A stretch of DNA of 64,000 bases from Prorocentrum cordatum (GCA_963575745.1 CAUYUJ010016372.1:57260-121259); one strand, 5' to 3'; positions 41,183 to 53,514 are shown, counted from the first letter of the stretch. Notes: a model not told the origin generated them from the sequence alone. Numbers and translations are program-made.

Positions 41183-42337
41183 CTAGTATGGCGCGACCCA
41201 TGCGGCCGCGGTGGCGCGGTACCATGGCAACGTCGACAATCGTAGACACGATGATGAGGGGTAATTCCTGTTGTGCTGTTTATGTTGTCCAATGCACATC
41301 GTACAACTTATGTGGTGGTCCATCATATATGGTCCAAGAAATATGGTGCATACCATGTGGTAACTTTTATGCGGTGCAATCTATCCGGCGCAACCGGCGT
41401 GTTGCAATCTGTATGTTCGCAATGAACTGTCAACTCCATTGCTCGCGCAACCATCCCACCCACCCAGTGGTTTGCAACACCCATGCAACGGTGATTTCGA
41501 TTAATGCTTGGCGTTGGCTGGTGCATCTCTGCGGGCGCGCCAATTCAAGCGCGCGCGCAGGGGCCAACTAGTATGGCGCGACCCATGCGGCCGCGGTGGC
41601 GCGGTACCATGGCAACGTCGACAACCGTATACACGATGATGAGGAGAAATTCCTGTTGTGCTGTTTACGTTGTCCAATGCACATCGTACAACTTATGTGG
41701 TGGTCCATCATATATGGTCCAAAAAATATGGTGCATACCATGTGGTAACTTTTATGCGGTGCAATCTATCCGGCGCAACCGGCGTGTTGCAATCTGTATG
41801 TTCGCAATGAATTGTCAACTCCATTGCTCGCGCAACCATCCCACCCACCCAGTGGTTTGCAACACCCATGCAACGGTGATTTCGATTAATGCTTGGCGTT
41901 GGCTGGTGCATCTCTGCGGGCGCGCCAATTCAAGCGCGCGCGCAGCGGCCAACTAGTATGGCGCGACCCATGCGGCCGCAGTGGCGCGGTACCATGGCAA
42001 CGTCGACAACCGTATACACGATGATGAGGAGTAATTCCTGTTGTGCTGTTTACGTTGTCCAATGCACATCGTACAACTTATGTGGTGGTCCATCATATAT
42101 GGTCCAAAAAATATGGTGCATACCATGTGGTAACTTGTACGCGGTGCAATCTATCCGGCGCAACCGGCGTGTTGCAATCTGTATGTTCGCAATGAACTGT
42201 CAACTCCATTGCTCGCGCAACCATCCCACCCACCCAGTGGTTTGCAACACCCATGCAACGGTGATTTCGATTAATGCTTGGCGTTGGCTGGTGCATCTCT
42301 GCGGCCGCGCTCGCGCGCATGCTCGCCCGCGAAGTGG
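41183..42337 (+). repeat. Three 385-bp tandem units
   Basis: ACTAGTATGGCGCG recurs at about 41183, 41568 and 41953, exactly 385 bases apart. Units are nearly identical, with a few substitutions (for example AGGGGTAATT, AGGAGAAATT, AGGAGTAATT). Each includes GGCGCGGTACCATGGCAACG, the TGTGGTGGTCCATCATATATGG subrepeats and ATCCCACCCACCCAGTGG. The array is a recent amplification of the first half of the composite repeat. The last unit passes into the second half at about 42305. Confidence 0.92.
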
Positions 42338-43215
42338 CCAGCCAGCTTGGCACAGCCCGCGCGGCCGCGGTGGCGCTGACCGTTGGGCACTTGCCAGCGG
42401 GCATTCCAATGCGAATCGGCGATTTGGCCGGGCGCGGTATCATGGCAACGTCGACAACGGTAGACGCGATGATGATAATAACGATGCTGGACGACGATGA
42501 GGGCGCCCTCGCGTCGGTGATGCAGGTTTTGGAGGGAGTTCGACATGCGCGCGCGGCCGACGCGCGAAAATGGGCCGCATGGTATACGTTGACACGGATC
42601 GTGCGCCCCCCCAGCACGCCAGCACGCGCGCAAAGGCGTTCGAATGGTGTCGACATACGGCGCGAGAGGCCCGTTTGGCAGAATGCAATGAACATGTTGA
42701 AGAAGAGTGGTGCACTTAATAATTCGCAAGACCACGAACGGTTTTTTTTTTCGCGGGGGGGAAAGCTGATGCTGCAGAAACATGTTGTTTTATTTTCAAA
42801 TGTGTTCAGGACAGTCGGTTTTGAAATCCTTGCGAAATGTCTGGGTTTTGAGGGGTTGCGGCATACGCGCGCGACGACGCGCGCACAGTGTCCCACTCGT
42901 CGCAAAGGATTATTGCGACGGCATGCTCGCAAGGGCGTTCTTGCGATTCCGACAACGCCCGCGAAAGGCCCGTTAGGTACCACGTTCTGCATAGGTTGAA
43001 ACGCGCATGGTTTACACAAAACGCGCACGGGCCCGAGCGAAGGCTTTTTTTGAACACCCTTGTTGGGAAACCATATGTGTTATTATGTGTGTGGCCGGGA
43101 CATGCGATTTTGAAATCCTTACGCAACCAACGGTTTTTGAGTGATTTCGGTATGCGCGCGCGACGACGCGCGCGTGAGCACTTTGTCCCATTTTTGGCAC
43201 GGGATCCATAAAACA
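42338..43215. repeat. Composite repeat, second half of copy 3, tail repeated
   Basis: A GATGATAATAACGATG tract is followed by two or three diverged tails of about 230 bases, each with a T-run or G-run, GATTTTGAAATCCTTRCG and CATRCGCGCGCGACGACGCGCGC (near 42830-42890 and 43110-43170). Confidence 0.6.
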
Positions 43216-44400
43216 TATGATTTGTTATTAACGAGTGCGCGCGCATGTTGAGGCTTTTTTGTTCCAGAGGATGAGGGGTGGGGATCTTGGTCTGGCTGGC
43301 GTGGTATGGTTTCGCACTTAGAAAAGACGATGGGGCAGAACCATAGGTACATTGCAATTCTCGGGGATGGACAGACCCCCCTTTAGTAAAACGTGGTTTA
43401 GTGAAAACGACCTGAGGCCCAAACCTGGCGGGCGCAAGCCTGGAAAATAACGGCCACGGCGCCCTCTCGAGAACCGAAAACGGACAATTCACTAATCGAC
43501 GTGTCACTGTTCGGGGTTCTGTCCACCCCCGAAATTCGAAAAACGAAACATTGCATTCCAAGGGGGGGATCGATCATACTGCTCTTTTGTAGTGGAGAGA
43601 TCTAGGCGGCGACGGGATGGGCGGCGGCGGGGTGGCGACGGCGGCCACACAGCCGCCGGACCGAAGACACGGCCCAGTTTCTGAGACCAGACGTAAGAAC
43701 CTCTAAGTTAGGGAGCCCACAAAGGACGTACGCGCCCAGCTATGTACATGAACACGGCCCCGCGATTCGCGAGACCCGCCGCGTTATACGAACATTTGTG
43801 CAAGGCGTGCTCTCGAAACCAGCGTGGATTCATGTACATGTACGTCCTTGTTTCGCTCCTGATAAGTGCAAGCGCTGTTTGGGGAACAAGAGATAACTAT
43901 AGGAGGGTGGAGAGGTCGCGAGAGTGAGGGGCAGCAGGAGCGGCTGAGCCACCAAAGGGCATATGTGCGCGGCTCCCTCAGGCGGCATGTGCGCGAGAGA
44001 GCGCAAGCAGGCACATCATAATTAGTCGAATTCATGGGAGTGCACAACGTACCGAATGCGCTGGAGGCATTCGGCTTATCAGTTGCCCACGGCAGTTCTA
44101 AAGCGTGTCGTCGTAGTATTTCGAGCGAGAATGCTTTAGGACCGCTGAGGGATGGCGGCGGGAGCTCCAAAAACTCGCCAGCACAGCGGGCTAACGGCGT
44201 GCAGCGTTGGAGAAACAATGAGGGGCCGAAACTACTGCCTTTGGCCCAATGCCGCGGGCAGGCCCTGGGATCTAACAAAAAAATGCACCGGACAAAAAAA
44301 CATCCCAGCCCGGCAGGTCCGTGTCGTGACGACCTCGGCTCGGCGTTGGTCTCTGACACCGCGCGGGCCATTCAACCATGAACGGTCGGCGGCTGTTCGA
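43216..44400. other. No gene recognised
   Basis: 43360-43570 contains a loose inverted pair around CTTAGTAAAACG and CGAATTTCGGGGGTGG-like words. Minus frame 43784-44371 has no recognised domain. No gene is called. Confidence 0.4.
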
Positions 44401-44427
44401 TCGCCAGATCTTTCCACACTGGCCGAT

Positions 44428-44565
44428 CCTCCTCCTCCTCCTCCTCCTCCTCCTCCTCCTCCTCCTCCTCCTCGCCCTCCCCCCTCCCCCCTCCCCCCTC
44501 CTCCTCCTCCTCCTCCTCCTCCTCCTCCTCCTCCTCCTCCTCCTCCTCCTCCTCCTTCCTCTTGG
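44428..44565 (+). repeat. (CTC)n triplet tract
   Basis: Two CTC runs of about 15 and 22 units separated by GCCCTCCCCCCTCCCCCC. Confidence 0.95.
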
Positions 44566-44765
44566 ATGGCCACTGGCAGCATTCAACCTGGCACGCCCCC
44601 GGCGGGGCCGCTGCCGCGTCGGCACCACACGGACCCGCCGTGCGCATTGAGGAGGCTGGTGACGGCAAGGGGTGGGGCCGTCCACGAGGCGCGCCCCGGC
44701 GGGGAGCGCTGAGCGAGGGCCGCCGGCTGGGACGGCCTCCTCGCCGCCTGGGCGGCCTCGAACTT

Positions 44766-44864
44766 TCCTCCTCCTCCTCCTCCTCCTCCTCCTCCTCTTC
44801 TACCTCCTCCTCCTCCTCCTCCTCCTTCTCCTCCTCCTCCTCCTCTACCTCCTCCTCCTCCTTT
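44766..44864 (+). repeat. (CTC)n triplet tract
   Basis: CTC repeats with TCTAC interruptions at two places. Confidence 0.95.
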
Positions 44865-44979
44865 CATCTCGGGGGCCTGGACACTGGCAGCAACGCAAGC
44901 ACATGGGGTTTGCTCCACCGGGGGAAGACGATCCTGGACATCTGGTGCTGTTGGAAGTCCCCCTCGGCCAGCTAAGGAG

Positions 44980-45554
44980 CCCGACTATCACTACCCCCAC
45001 CGCCGAGGCCACGATCATCTTCCCTCGGTGGAGACAGCCGCAGATACCTGTGCTTGTGCCAACCCCTGGGCTTCCGATTGTGCCCTCTTCTGCTTACAGC
45101 GGCGTCTCGGACGTGTCCGCCTCCCTGTGGCCCTGGCCTGCAGCCCGCCTCCGTGAGATCGCTGAGGGGGAAATCGGGGGGAGGAGGACGACTAGGAGGG
45201 AAGGTCCTTGTTGAGGAGGAGCAGCCGCAGTAGGGACCCGACGTCGTGGGTGTGATATGGTGTGGTGCCATGGCCCGACCTCCTGCTTCACTCCCGCCCT
45301 CCCCCTCCTGCTCTCGCTTGGGGATGTCCCAGGGGGGAACGTTCAAGAGGTGATTTCGCCAATCATGGCCCGAGGCACGTGCGCGGACAAGGGGGGGACC
45401 AGGGGATGTGTCTCGATAAGAAGGGATCACCCCTACTTACGTAGCCTTCGCCCCCCTCGTGGACGCCCTGAGCCTCCTCGCCCCATCCCTCGTCCGCCCC
45501 TCCCCTCCTGTCCCGCTCGTGTTCCGTTCCCTCCCCCCTGCCGCAGTCCCCGTC
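44980..45554. other. No gene recognised
   Basis: No domain or repeat seen between the neighbouring CTC tracts. Confidence 0.4.
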
Positions 45555-45800
45555 CCCACTTCCCTCCTCCTCCTCCTCCTTCTACTTTTCCTCCTCGTGC
45601 TCTTCTTTCCTCGTCGGTGTCGTCCTCCTCCTCCTCCTCTTCCTCCTTCTCCTCCTCTTCCTCCTCCTCCTCCTTCTCCTCCTCCTCTCTTTTCCCCTCT
45701 CAACTCCTCATCCTCATTGCTCCTCCTCGTTCCTCCTAGGTGCCTCCTCCCTTACTCCTCCTCCACCTCCTCTTCCTCCTCCTCCTCCTCCTTCGCTGAG
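45555..45800 (+). repeat. Interrupted CTC/TTC pyrimidine tract
   Basis: CTC triplets with frequent TTC and CGT interruptions over about 240 bases. Confidence 0.85.
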
Positions 45801-46219
45801 TCTGGTGGCCGTGGGAAGGCCAAGACGGCCCCAACGCCCGAGAAACCGTGCTCAAGAAGCGATCGGCCTACATTCCTGACAAACTTTTGGCGGCAACGCC
45901 AGACCTGGCAACACGCAAGCTTTCGACCGAATTTAGGCATACCGCAACGGTCTGTTACGGCACATGAGCAAACACAACGCCAGCCTGGCCACGCTCTTCA
46001 CATGACCATCACCTCTACAAGCGTTCTGCCCTGGCCGAGTTGGGGGAGTCAGCTTGAGGCCTACGAAAGCACTGGGAACGTCTGCATACCAAATGGCCAT
46101 GTGGCCCAGGTGCCATATGTCGTGACCTAACGGTGGGTGGCACTTGCATCACCCCTGAACTCTTGACGTGCTGCGGTCGCGCAGCTTTGAATGTGGATCC
46201 TGCTGAAGAATCTTTGCAG
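45801..46219. other. No gene recognised
   Basis: No recognisable coding region or repeat. Confidence 0.4.
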
Positions 46220-46400
46220 GAACAAGGGGAAGAGGGGGAGGAGGAGGAGGAGGACGGGAAAGGGGGATAAAGGGGTGGAGAAGAGGAGGGGGAGGGGGGG
46301 GGGACGAGGAGGAGAGGAGCAGAAGGGCGAGAGGGTGGAAGAGGGCGAGGAGGAGGCAACCGCACAACAGGGAAGGAGGACCAGGATGAGGAGGGCCGAA
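46220..46400 (+). repeat. GGA/GGGGA purine tract
   Basis: Imperfect purine-rich repeat on the plus strand. Confidence 0.8.
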
Positions 46401-46895
46401 CGTGCACGATAGAGGTGCCGACCACCTGTAGGACAAAACTGGTGCCAACATCTCAACCTCCACCCGAAGCTCAGTGTATTTATAACTATCCCGTGTGCAT
46501 GCAACATCAGTGATGCCCCATACGCCTATTACGTACTGCACTAGAACTACAGACCGAGGCGCAAGGACCGAGGAGGCCAGCGAGGGACCGAGCGAAGGGG
46601 GCCGAAGCCGACCGCCGTGGGGCCTGAACGAGCGGGGGAAGATGGAGGGCGGCACGATGAGGGAGCGGGCCAAAACTGCGCGCGCGCCATGTCCTCTGTC
46701 CGCGACGAATCGCGACTCGTTACCAGGTGCACACGGCTGTGCCGGCCACGCTCCAGGTGCGAGCGTGCGCGCACGCGTCACGGAACACGCAGGCTCACTC
46801 GCGCGTCACAATGCGGAGGGGCCTTGGGGTCCACTTTCACGTCGTTCCAATCAGAGACGAGGCACTGAGCGGCAGGTCTGCCCACGGTTGGGTTT
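46401..46895. other. No gene recognised
   Basis: No recognisable coding region or repeat. Confidence 0.4.
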
Positions 46896-47410
46896 CTAGC
46901 CTTTCACCACATCGGTCCACGCGGTGATCTCGTCCTCGAGACACCGCGTCGGCGCCGATCCCGTCGGCGCCGCTGCCCCGAGGTTCACGAAGGTCGAGAC
47001 CAAGGCTTCTTCCTTTAACGAGTCGTCGAGCGCGACGACAATCTTCGCCTGGTCGTCCATCTTGCAAGACTCGAGACGACGCAGGCGGATGTGCGACGGG
47101 AGGTCGTCGCCCATCTCCTCCTGCCAAGCCCCCACCTTCTCGCGATTCTGGCGTCCAAACCCATCCCTGGACAGGGCTTCGATCATGGCGGCGAAGACGG
47201 CTGGGCGTGAGGGCCCCGGGCTGCGCGGCTGCTTCGTGTCCTGGTCGAGCTCCTTCTGCGCCGCCGCCTCGGCCTGCTCGTCGCCCCCCTCGGCCTTCGC
47301 CGTCTCCTTCAGCTCCCCCACTTGTGCTCGGATCCCCGCCGCCATCGCCGCGAAACGCTTGCTCTCCTGCGTGGCTGCCACCGCGCCGCCGGCCACGCGC
47401 GGCGCTACTG
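46896..47410 (-). CDS. Unknown ORF fragment, acidic/helical C-terminus
   Basis: The last part of a minus-strand frame has protein-like composition unlike the rest of its long frame: FAAMAAGIRAQVGELKETA, AVFAAMIEALSRDGFG, NREKVGAWQEEMGDDLP, MDDQAKIVVALDDSLKEE, then ITAWTDVVKG and stop. It looks helical and charged and may be the end of a transposon ORF. Upstream (47410-48080) the frame turns Arg/Ser-rich, while another frame there (KVRRPPATGPSAAPP..ERRKKQKASG) looks better, so a frameshift or intron near 47410-47560 is likely. No family recognised. Confidence 0.35.
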
Positions 47411-50340
47411 CGCTGAGTGAGCTGGGTCGCCCGCGTGGACAGCAGCAGCAGTTCCTTGAGGCCTGCGTCCTTGGTCGCGAGCTTGCGCTCCTTGGCAACC
47501 GCTCGGCGGCGGCCTTCGCGCCGCGCTCTCGGCTTGGCGCCCGTGCCCTCGAGCTGCTACCCCCTCCCTCGCTGGACTGCCTTGGCGCCGCTGGCCTTCT
47601 GCTTCTTGCGCCGCTCCCCGTCTGGCTCGGACTCGCCGCCGCCGTTCGGGGGCGCCGCCGAGGGGCCCGTCGCTGGGGGCCGGCGCACCTTCGCGAACGC
47701 GAGCTCGAAGGGCAGGTAGGCGCGCCGAGATGTTCTCGGCTGCCCTGAGATCGATGCCGCAGAGCCAAGGGCCAGCCGACGCAATGGGCCGCGGGCCGGG
47801 GGGCTGGGGCGAGGGGCTGGGCGAGAATGCGGCGGCCGCGGCACAACCGCTGAAATGCTGTATCCCTCCTGTTTGGGCGGGGGGTGCGAGCGCAGATGGC
47901 ATCGGAGCTGCTCGTGCGAGGGGTGCTGCATGTGGCGCACTTCGCACGTGCGTGATGGTGGTGTGGAACTGGCATAGGTGCGATGTAGTATGTCGCATGC
48001 ATCGCCCAGCGTGCCGCGGCCGAGCTAGATGCCTCACTGCCTCTGTGCAAGTCTGGAAGATACTGCCGCAGTCGATGCACGCGCTGCTGGGCGTGATAGC
48101 GTAGAACCGACGTTGCTCCTCATTTCCCGTTTGTTGAGAGCTGGCGCGCGCGTGCTACCAATGCGGCGCGCGCGGACAACCTGACCGCACTTCGGACCTC
48201 CCGAGTCGATAGGGATCGACCCCGCGAAGGAATCGGCCCCACTTCCCCACGACACATCTCCATCCGGGGCACTCGGTGCCACAGGTGCTAGTGCCTCAGG
48301 TGGGCGCCTTTTTTTCTCCGCCGCGGCAGTGGCGCTGCGCAGGCACCCGGGGTCAGATGCGACGAAGAAGCGTCTCGCGCACTCGTTCCGCAAACGTTCC
48401 ACGATAGACCCGCTCCGCGACAACGCGACGCTCTCGCCTTCAGCGCAAGTGCGCACGACCTCGAAATCTCGTCGCAGTTGTCTAGCCCGAGGGTGGATGG
48501 TCGCGCCCGCGCCCGCCGCGTCTGGCAGAACAATAACGGACAGGAGGTGGGCGCGGATGCAAGGTTGACGCAGCGCCGCCCGCCGTGCACGAACCCTCTG
48601 CGCAGCAACTTCCTGCGCAAATGGGCCATCCTCCAAAATCGGCGCGCGCCCGTTGTCGAAAGCGCCCGAACATGATCTCAAAGGGCGCCCGTGCCTCCCC
48701 ATTGTCGACATGAGCTTCTTCGCCAGGGGCCCGCAGAGCTGCTGTCTCAGGCTTCGTCCAGCAGGGCGCGATCCAGCTCGACGTGCCAGCGACGACGCCA
48801 GAGACGCGAACGTGGGCCAATTGGCCCACGGCGGCGCGGCCGAGTATCAGAAGCCCTTCGCCGTCGCCCGCCCGCGATTGATTGCCTGCTGTCGGGCCCG
48901 AGCTCCATTCGCATTGCCATTCGCCGCGTTGGTCCAGCTCCCCAAGTGCACGGGGTGGCAGCCCCCTCTGCGCCCGCTCGCAGACAGTTCGGCGGAAGTG
49001 GTTCGCGTGCGTTGACGGCCGGAGAGAGAGGGGCCGCGTCTTGCATGGCTCGTTTCCAGCAGTCGCATCTACCCGCGAGCGCCTGGTCAAGGCCAAAATC
49101 ACTGGACTGCGAAAGACGAGCCGCATCTTTCGCCGACGCCCCCGGGCGCGGCGGAAGCTGACGCGTGACTGCGCCGCCCGTGAAGACGCCGAGGCTCGCG
49201 TCGGTCGGGGCGAATTTATCAGACTGACTCATCGTGTCCCTCTTGGCGGCCGTGAGGTCGCGGCGCCGCTGGGCTGACAGCCGGGTCGCAAAGTTGTCGT
49301 CGTCGTGCCCCGCCTTCTCCGAGGCCCCTGGCCAGGTGCGAACTCCTTCCTCGAGCCGAGCCTTCCGCTCGCAACCGGAAGCGCTGGTTACGTCGTCGCT
49401 CTTGCGCGGCGTCGAGTGGGCCCCCGCCCGCGCCGCGATGCGAGTCGCGATCGCTGGGTGCTTGCGACGCAGGCCTCTCGCCGCGAAAGCCCGCGAGGGC
49501 GGCCGCGGGGGCCCGCCCCGAGGTCGGTCCCCTCGGTGGTGGGCGCGCCACCAGCAACAAAGAACACGCATGAGCCGTCGCCCTGCTGGACTACGCTTCC
49601 TACTCTTTTTGTCTGGCGGGCCTGCAGCGGGGCCGCCCGCGGCCCACTTGCGCGGAGACGAAGTTGGGATGGGCGACGATAAGGTTCATCGCGCTTCTCC
49701 AGAAGTCGCAGCTGCTGCTTGGCAAACGCGTCGGGGGCGCGGGGTTCTGCCTCGTGGATTGCCTCTGGGCCCAAGATTAGCTTGATTCCCAGGGCGTGGC
49801 CAGCTCAGCGCTCGCTGACCGATTTTGGCACGTCTTAGGGCTCTGCGCGCCATCGCAAAAATTCGCCCCTGCCTGCTTGAGCATCTCCGCTGGCTGGTCG
49901 TAGTTGTCACGGGCCCCGTGCTCGTCGGCGTGTTCAATTTGGCGCAGCCGATCTTCGGGCAAGCCCCGGCGTAGTGGGACTGGTACTTCAGCCCTGCAGA
50001 TTCCCCCTGCGACGCGCTCTTCGACCAACAATCAACCCGCTCCGTGGCCGTCGGGGAGCAAGACGGCGAGCTCGATCGTTGCGGTGCTTGGCCGAGGTGC
50101 CCGTGCACGCCGAAGAACGCGCCGACCTGCGCGCCGCCGTCATGCCTCGCCTGTGCCAGGCCTCGTGGAGCTCGGCCTCGACGAACTCCTTGCGCGCGCG
50201 CGCTCGCGCGCTCGCTTGAGGGAGATGAGGGCCTTGCTGTAACCCCTGATCGCGTCTCCGAGCTGGCGCAACTCCACCTATGCAGAGGCCGATGATGGAC
50301 TAGCGACCAGTGTCGAGGGGTGGTCGCTCGTGCTGCTCGT
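47411..50340. other. No gene securely recognised; possible transposon debris on the minus strand
   Basis: Many overlapping frames. A minus-strand piece APFEIMFGRF (near 48660-48690) resembles the short motif found after the integrase of copia/gypsy retroelements, but no integrase core (DDE) or RT motif is visible around it. I leave it unassigned. Confidence 0.35.
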
Positions 50341-50344
50341 GCCC

Positions 50345-50757
50345 CCCCGCCCCTCGCCATGGCCCCCTGACGCCCGTGCGCCGTCGAAGCCCTGCTGCGC
50401 GCTGCGCCTCCCGTTTCAGACCGTTTGGCGCAGCGGGAGCGACGGCGGGGAGGGGCTGGGAGGGGCCGTTGCCGCGCTCGCTCACGCCTGCCGCGTCGCT
50501 GGGCAAGCCCTCTTTGAGGGCGTCGGGGTGGCAGCCGAAGCGCGCGTGCCACTGCTCCCTCCATCGCGACCCCCCGACCCCCGTGCGCCGCCTACTCTGC
50601 CGCGCGCTGCGCCTCCCGCCCCGGACTGTTGGAGCGGGGCGACGGTGGGGAGGGGCTGCGAGGGGCAGTGGCCGCGCTCACCTAGGCCTCCGACGCCGCT
50701 GGACATGCGCTCTGCGACGTAGCCGTAGCGCGCAGGTGCGCGGGCGCCTGCTCCTTC
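50345..50757 (+). repeat. Tandem duplication of about 206 bp
   Basis: 50345-50559 and 50560-50757 share CCCCTGACGCCCGTGCGCCG/CCCCCGACCCCCGTGCGCCG, CGCGCTGCGCCTCCCG (offset 205), GGGGAGGGGCTGGGAGGGG and GCAGCCGAAGCGCGCGTGCC/GTAGCCGTAGCGCGCAGGTG. The copies are diverged (roughly 80% by eye). Confidence 0.75.
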
Positions 50758-50806
50758 AAGGCAAACAAGATATGTTGTTTTAAACATTTAAATTCTATTG
50801 TTCGGT

Positions 50807-51468
50807 TTAAAACATGCATCTTCTATGCTGTTTGCTTGCTTTTCCTTTTGCCGGGGGGAAGTGGCGCAAGGCCACCTCGCGGACGGCGGCGATCACCAGC
50901 GCGTCGTGGCCCGTGACGGCCGAGCGGCTCGACGGGATCTCGAGGGAGGGCTTCAGCTCGAGCATCTTCTCATGCAGGTCCCGGGGAAAAAAAACTCCCC
51001 CTTCACCCCTGCAGCGCGGCCCCCGCAAATTTCAGCCGATCCGAGCCAGCGCCGGTGGGGTGGCAGCTGCGAGGTCGGAGGGGTGATGAGGAGCTTGCAC
51101 GCGGTGGGGACGTGGTCCAGGGCCGCCATCATCGAGCGGGCGGCCCCCGCCGTGCGCCTCCATGCGCGGGACCATTGTACGAGGGCCAACGCCGACTCGG
51201 GGATCGCAGTGAAGTCGATCTGCGAGGAGCCGTGCATGCCGAAGCAGGTGTCCCCCGCGGGCGCGTATGTATTCACCGCCACTATTTAGGTAGTGGGGAG
51301 CAAAAAATACAACAGTCTCCCCACGAACGTCTCGACCTCAGAGCCAAAGTCGCCAGCCACTTCGTCGTCCTCGTTGCACTTACGCAGCCCTGGGTTCAGG
51401 CCAATGAGGATCACAGGGGGTGTATCTGTGCGGCGCCAAAAGCAACTGCTCGCTGCTCGCTCGCCCAT
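50807..51468 (-). pseudogene. Broken LINE-type AP endonuclease (EEP family) fragment
   Basis: Three minus-strand pieces in different frames line up with the C-terminal half of a non-LTR retrotransposon endonuclease. 51468-51286 has PPVILIGLNPGLRK and GDFGSEVETFVGRLLYF (metal-ligand loop with the usual D-x-N altered to LNP). 51282-51010 has VNTYAPAGDTCFGMHG, SQIDFTAIP and AALDHVPTACKLLI (Asp-His pair kept). 51028-50810 has DLHEKMLELKPSLEI and HDALVIAAVREVALRHFPP, the segment that normally follows the endonuclease. At least two frameshifts. The reverse transcriptase expected at lower coordinates is not seen. A 5'- and 3'-truncated relic. Confidence 0.55.
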
Positions 51469-51469
51469 C

Positions 51470-52085
51470 GGGTCAACTCAACTCCCGTATACTTGCATGT
51501 TTCGGTGCCTCCCGCAGTCGTTGGAAGTGGTTGGTCGTAACGAGCAGAAGTTGCCAACAAGAGAGGGCTCGACGCCACGGGCACAATGCCTCTTCGACCA
51601 CGGAGAAAAGCAGTGGCTGGCACAATGCGTCTAATATCCTTGGCGCCGGAGAACTGTTTGCTCAACAGCACTGCGCGTCTACAGAATTTCGTCACCGTAC
51701 TAGGCGATGCCCGCCCAACTGGAACTGATCATGATCAGCACTCTTAGCTGCGTGGTGCGCTTCAGTTGCCCACGCCGTGACCCCATTGCCTGGGAGTCCC
51801 ACGGTCGCGACGCCCCGCAGGGCACTCGATACCTCATCCACGCGGTACGTCCTGCTCAACGACTGCGGGTTCCATGCGCTGATGAAGCTCCACGTCGCCT
51901 CTGTCACAAAGCCCAGCGCCGCGCACAGCGCCAGCACAGTCGAGAGGCACGCTCGTCTGCCCCCGAAAGCGGGGGGGCACATTGGACCTCATGGCTCGCC
52001 AGCGGCCGCGCCTGCCCCCATTGCTGCCCGAGGCCCTCTCGGGAGAGGTTCCGATGGATGGGGGGGGGGGCCTGCGCGGGGTGGG
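51470..52085. other. No gene recognised
   Basis: Would be the upstream part of the LINE if intact. No endonuclease N-terminal motif could be identified. Confidence 0.4.
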
Positions 52086-52087
52086 GC

Positions 52088-52125
52088 CGGAGGAGGAGGA
52101 GGAGGAGGAGGAGGAGGAGGAGGAG

Positions 52126-52160
<35 letters not shown>

Positions 52161-52171
52161 GGAGGAGGAGG
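52088..52171 (+). repeat. (GGA)n triplet tract
   Basis: Two GGA runs split by GGGGGAAGAT. Confidence 0.95.
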
Positions 52172-52540
52172 ACTGGCACTAACGAGATGAGCACGGACAA
52201 ACTCGGGCTTGTGCAAGGCCGACAGCGGCCGCTTTTGGGCAGGCGACTTGTTCCCCCAAGCGGAAAACATCCATGACATCACCGACAACGAGTCCTGTTC
52301 GAAACGGACAGGAGCTGCTGCCGGTCATTGTCCACGTTCTTTCCGCACCCACTTCGTTCGTGCCGAGGGGAGGCAAGCGCACAACAGGACCATCGGAAGA
52401 TGACCAGAGGACAGCGACTTAAAGACAACGGCGACTCAAAATCGATCCCCAGTCCCCTCGCGGGGCCCAAGCGCACACATCCTTGGAACTGCGACCAACC
52501 GTGGCGACGAAGGCCCCACCCCCCCGAAACCCAACTACCG

Positions 52541-52710
52541 TTACGTCGGGCATGTCCCCCTACAGGCGGATTTTGGACGGACATTTTTTGTTCAAAAAAA
52601 AAACGCCCCAACATATTCAAACATAGTAAAAGATGATCGAAACATAATCCCCTGACTATTTCTTGCTATTTTCGAATATTCATCCTGTAGAGGGACAAGC
52701 CCGAATGAAA
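52541..52710. mobile_element. TIR element family M8, copy 2 (170 bp)
   Basis: Left end TTACGTCGGGCATGTCCC, right end complement GTAGAGGGACAAGCCCGA. The target octamer AACTACCG is repeated exactly at 52533-52540 and 52711-52718. The inside is A/T-rich (a run of ten A). Non-coding. Confidence 0.85.
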
Positions 52711-52852
52711 AACTACCGGTGTCTCGACTCGCCCTCCTCTGAAGCAGGCGGCCCGGGGTGTCAGAGGAAACCTCCGTCGGGCTTGGCGCTGGCGGGCTGG
52801 AGATCACGCCCGAAAGGGGCCTCCTGCTGGTCCTCGGGGAGGCCGCTCGCGC

Positions 52853-53113
52853 GTCCTCCTCCTCCTCCTCCTCCTCCTCCTCCTCGCCTCCTCCTCCGCC
52901 TCCTCCTCCTCCTCCTCCGCCTCCTCCTCCTCCTCCTCCTCCTCCGCCTCCTCCTCCTCCTCCTCCTCCCCTCCTCCTCCTCCTCCTCCCTCCTCCTCCT
53001 CCTCCTCCCCTCTTCTCCTCCTTCCTCCTCCTCCTCCTCCTCCTCCTCCTCCTCCTCCTCCTCCTCCTCCCCCCCTTCCTCTTCCTCCTCTTCCTCCTCC
53101 TCCTCCTCCTCTT
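52853..53113 (+). repeat. (CTC)n/(CTCCGC) triplet tract
   Basis: Long CTC runs with regular CGC interruptions at 52884-52950, then purer CTC to 53070. Confidence 0.95.
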
Positions 53114-53364
53114 CCGAGGGTGCCCCCAGACGTCCTCCGACGTAGTGAACAACTCGATGCCTAGGCCTTTCGTCGCTGTCGGTCTCCGGGGGACGCGTGC
53201 CCTTGAACAACGACTCGGGATGCCAAGCCGACCCACGAGGAAAGGCCGGGACTTCCAGGGGCCCCGCCTTTGAAAAACATGGTGCGTCGGAGATCTGGGG
53301 CCTCAGCACCCCCCCGGCAGAGCTCAACTGACCAGGCCAACATCGTGGTTGGCAACCTGCCGAC

Positions 53365-53512
53365 GGACCTCCTCCTGCTCCTCCTCCTTTTCGCTCTTCT
53401 CGACCTCCTCCTCCTCCTCCTCCTGCTCCTCGTTTTCCTCCTCCTCCTCCTCCTCCTCCTCCTCCTGCTCCTCGTTTTCCTGTTCCTCGACCTTCTTCTT
53501 CCCCTCCTCCCC
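53365..53512 (+). repeat. CTC/TGCTC tract with an internal duplication
   Basis: CTCCTGCTCCTCGTTTTCCT occurs twice (near 53420 and 53463), showing duplication of a larger block. Confidence 0.85.
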
Positions 53513-53514
53513 CT

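Noticed and set aside
48660-48690. Copia/gypsy integrase tail APFEIMFGRF
   Set aside because: A ten-residue resemblance with no integrase core or reverse transcriptase nearby is too little.
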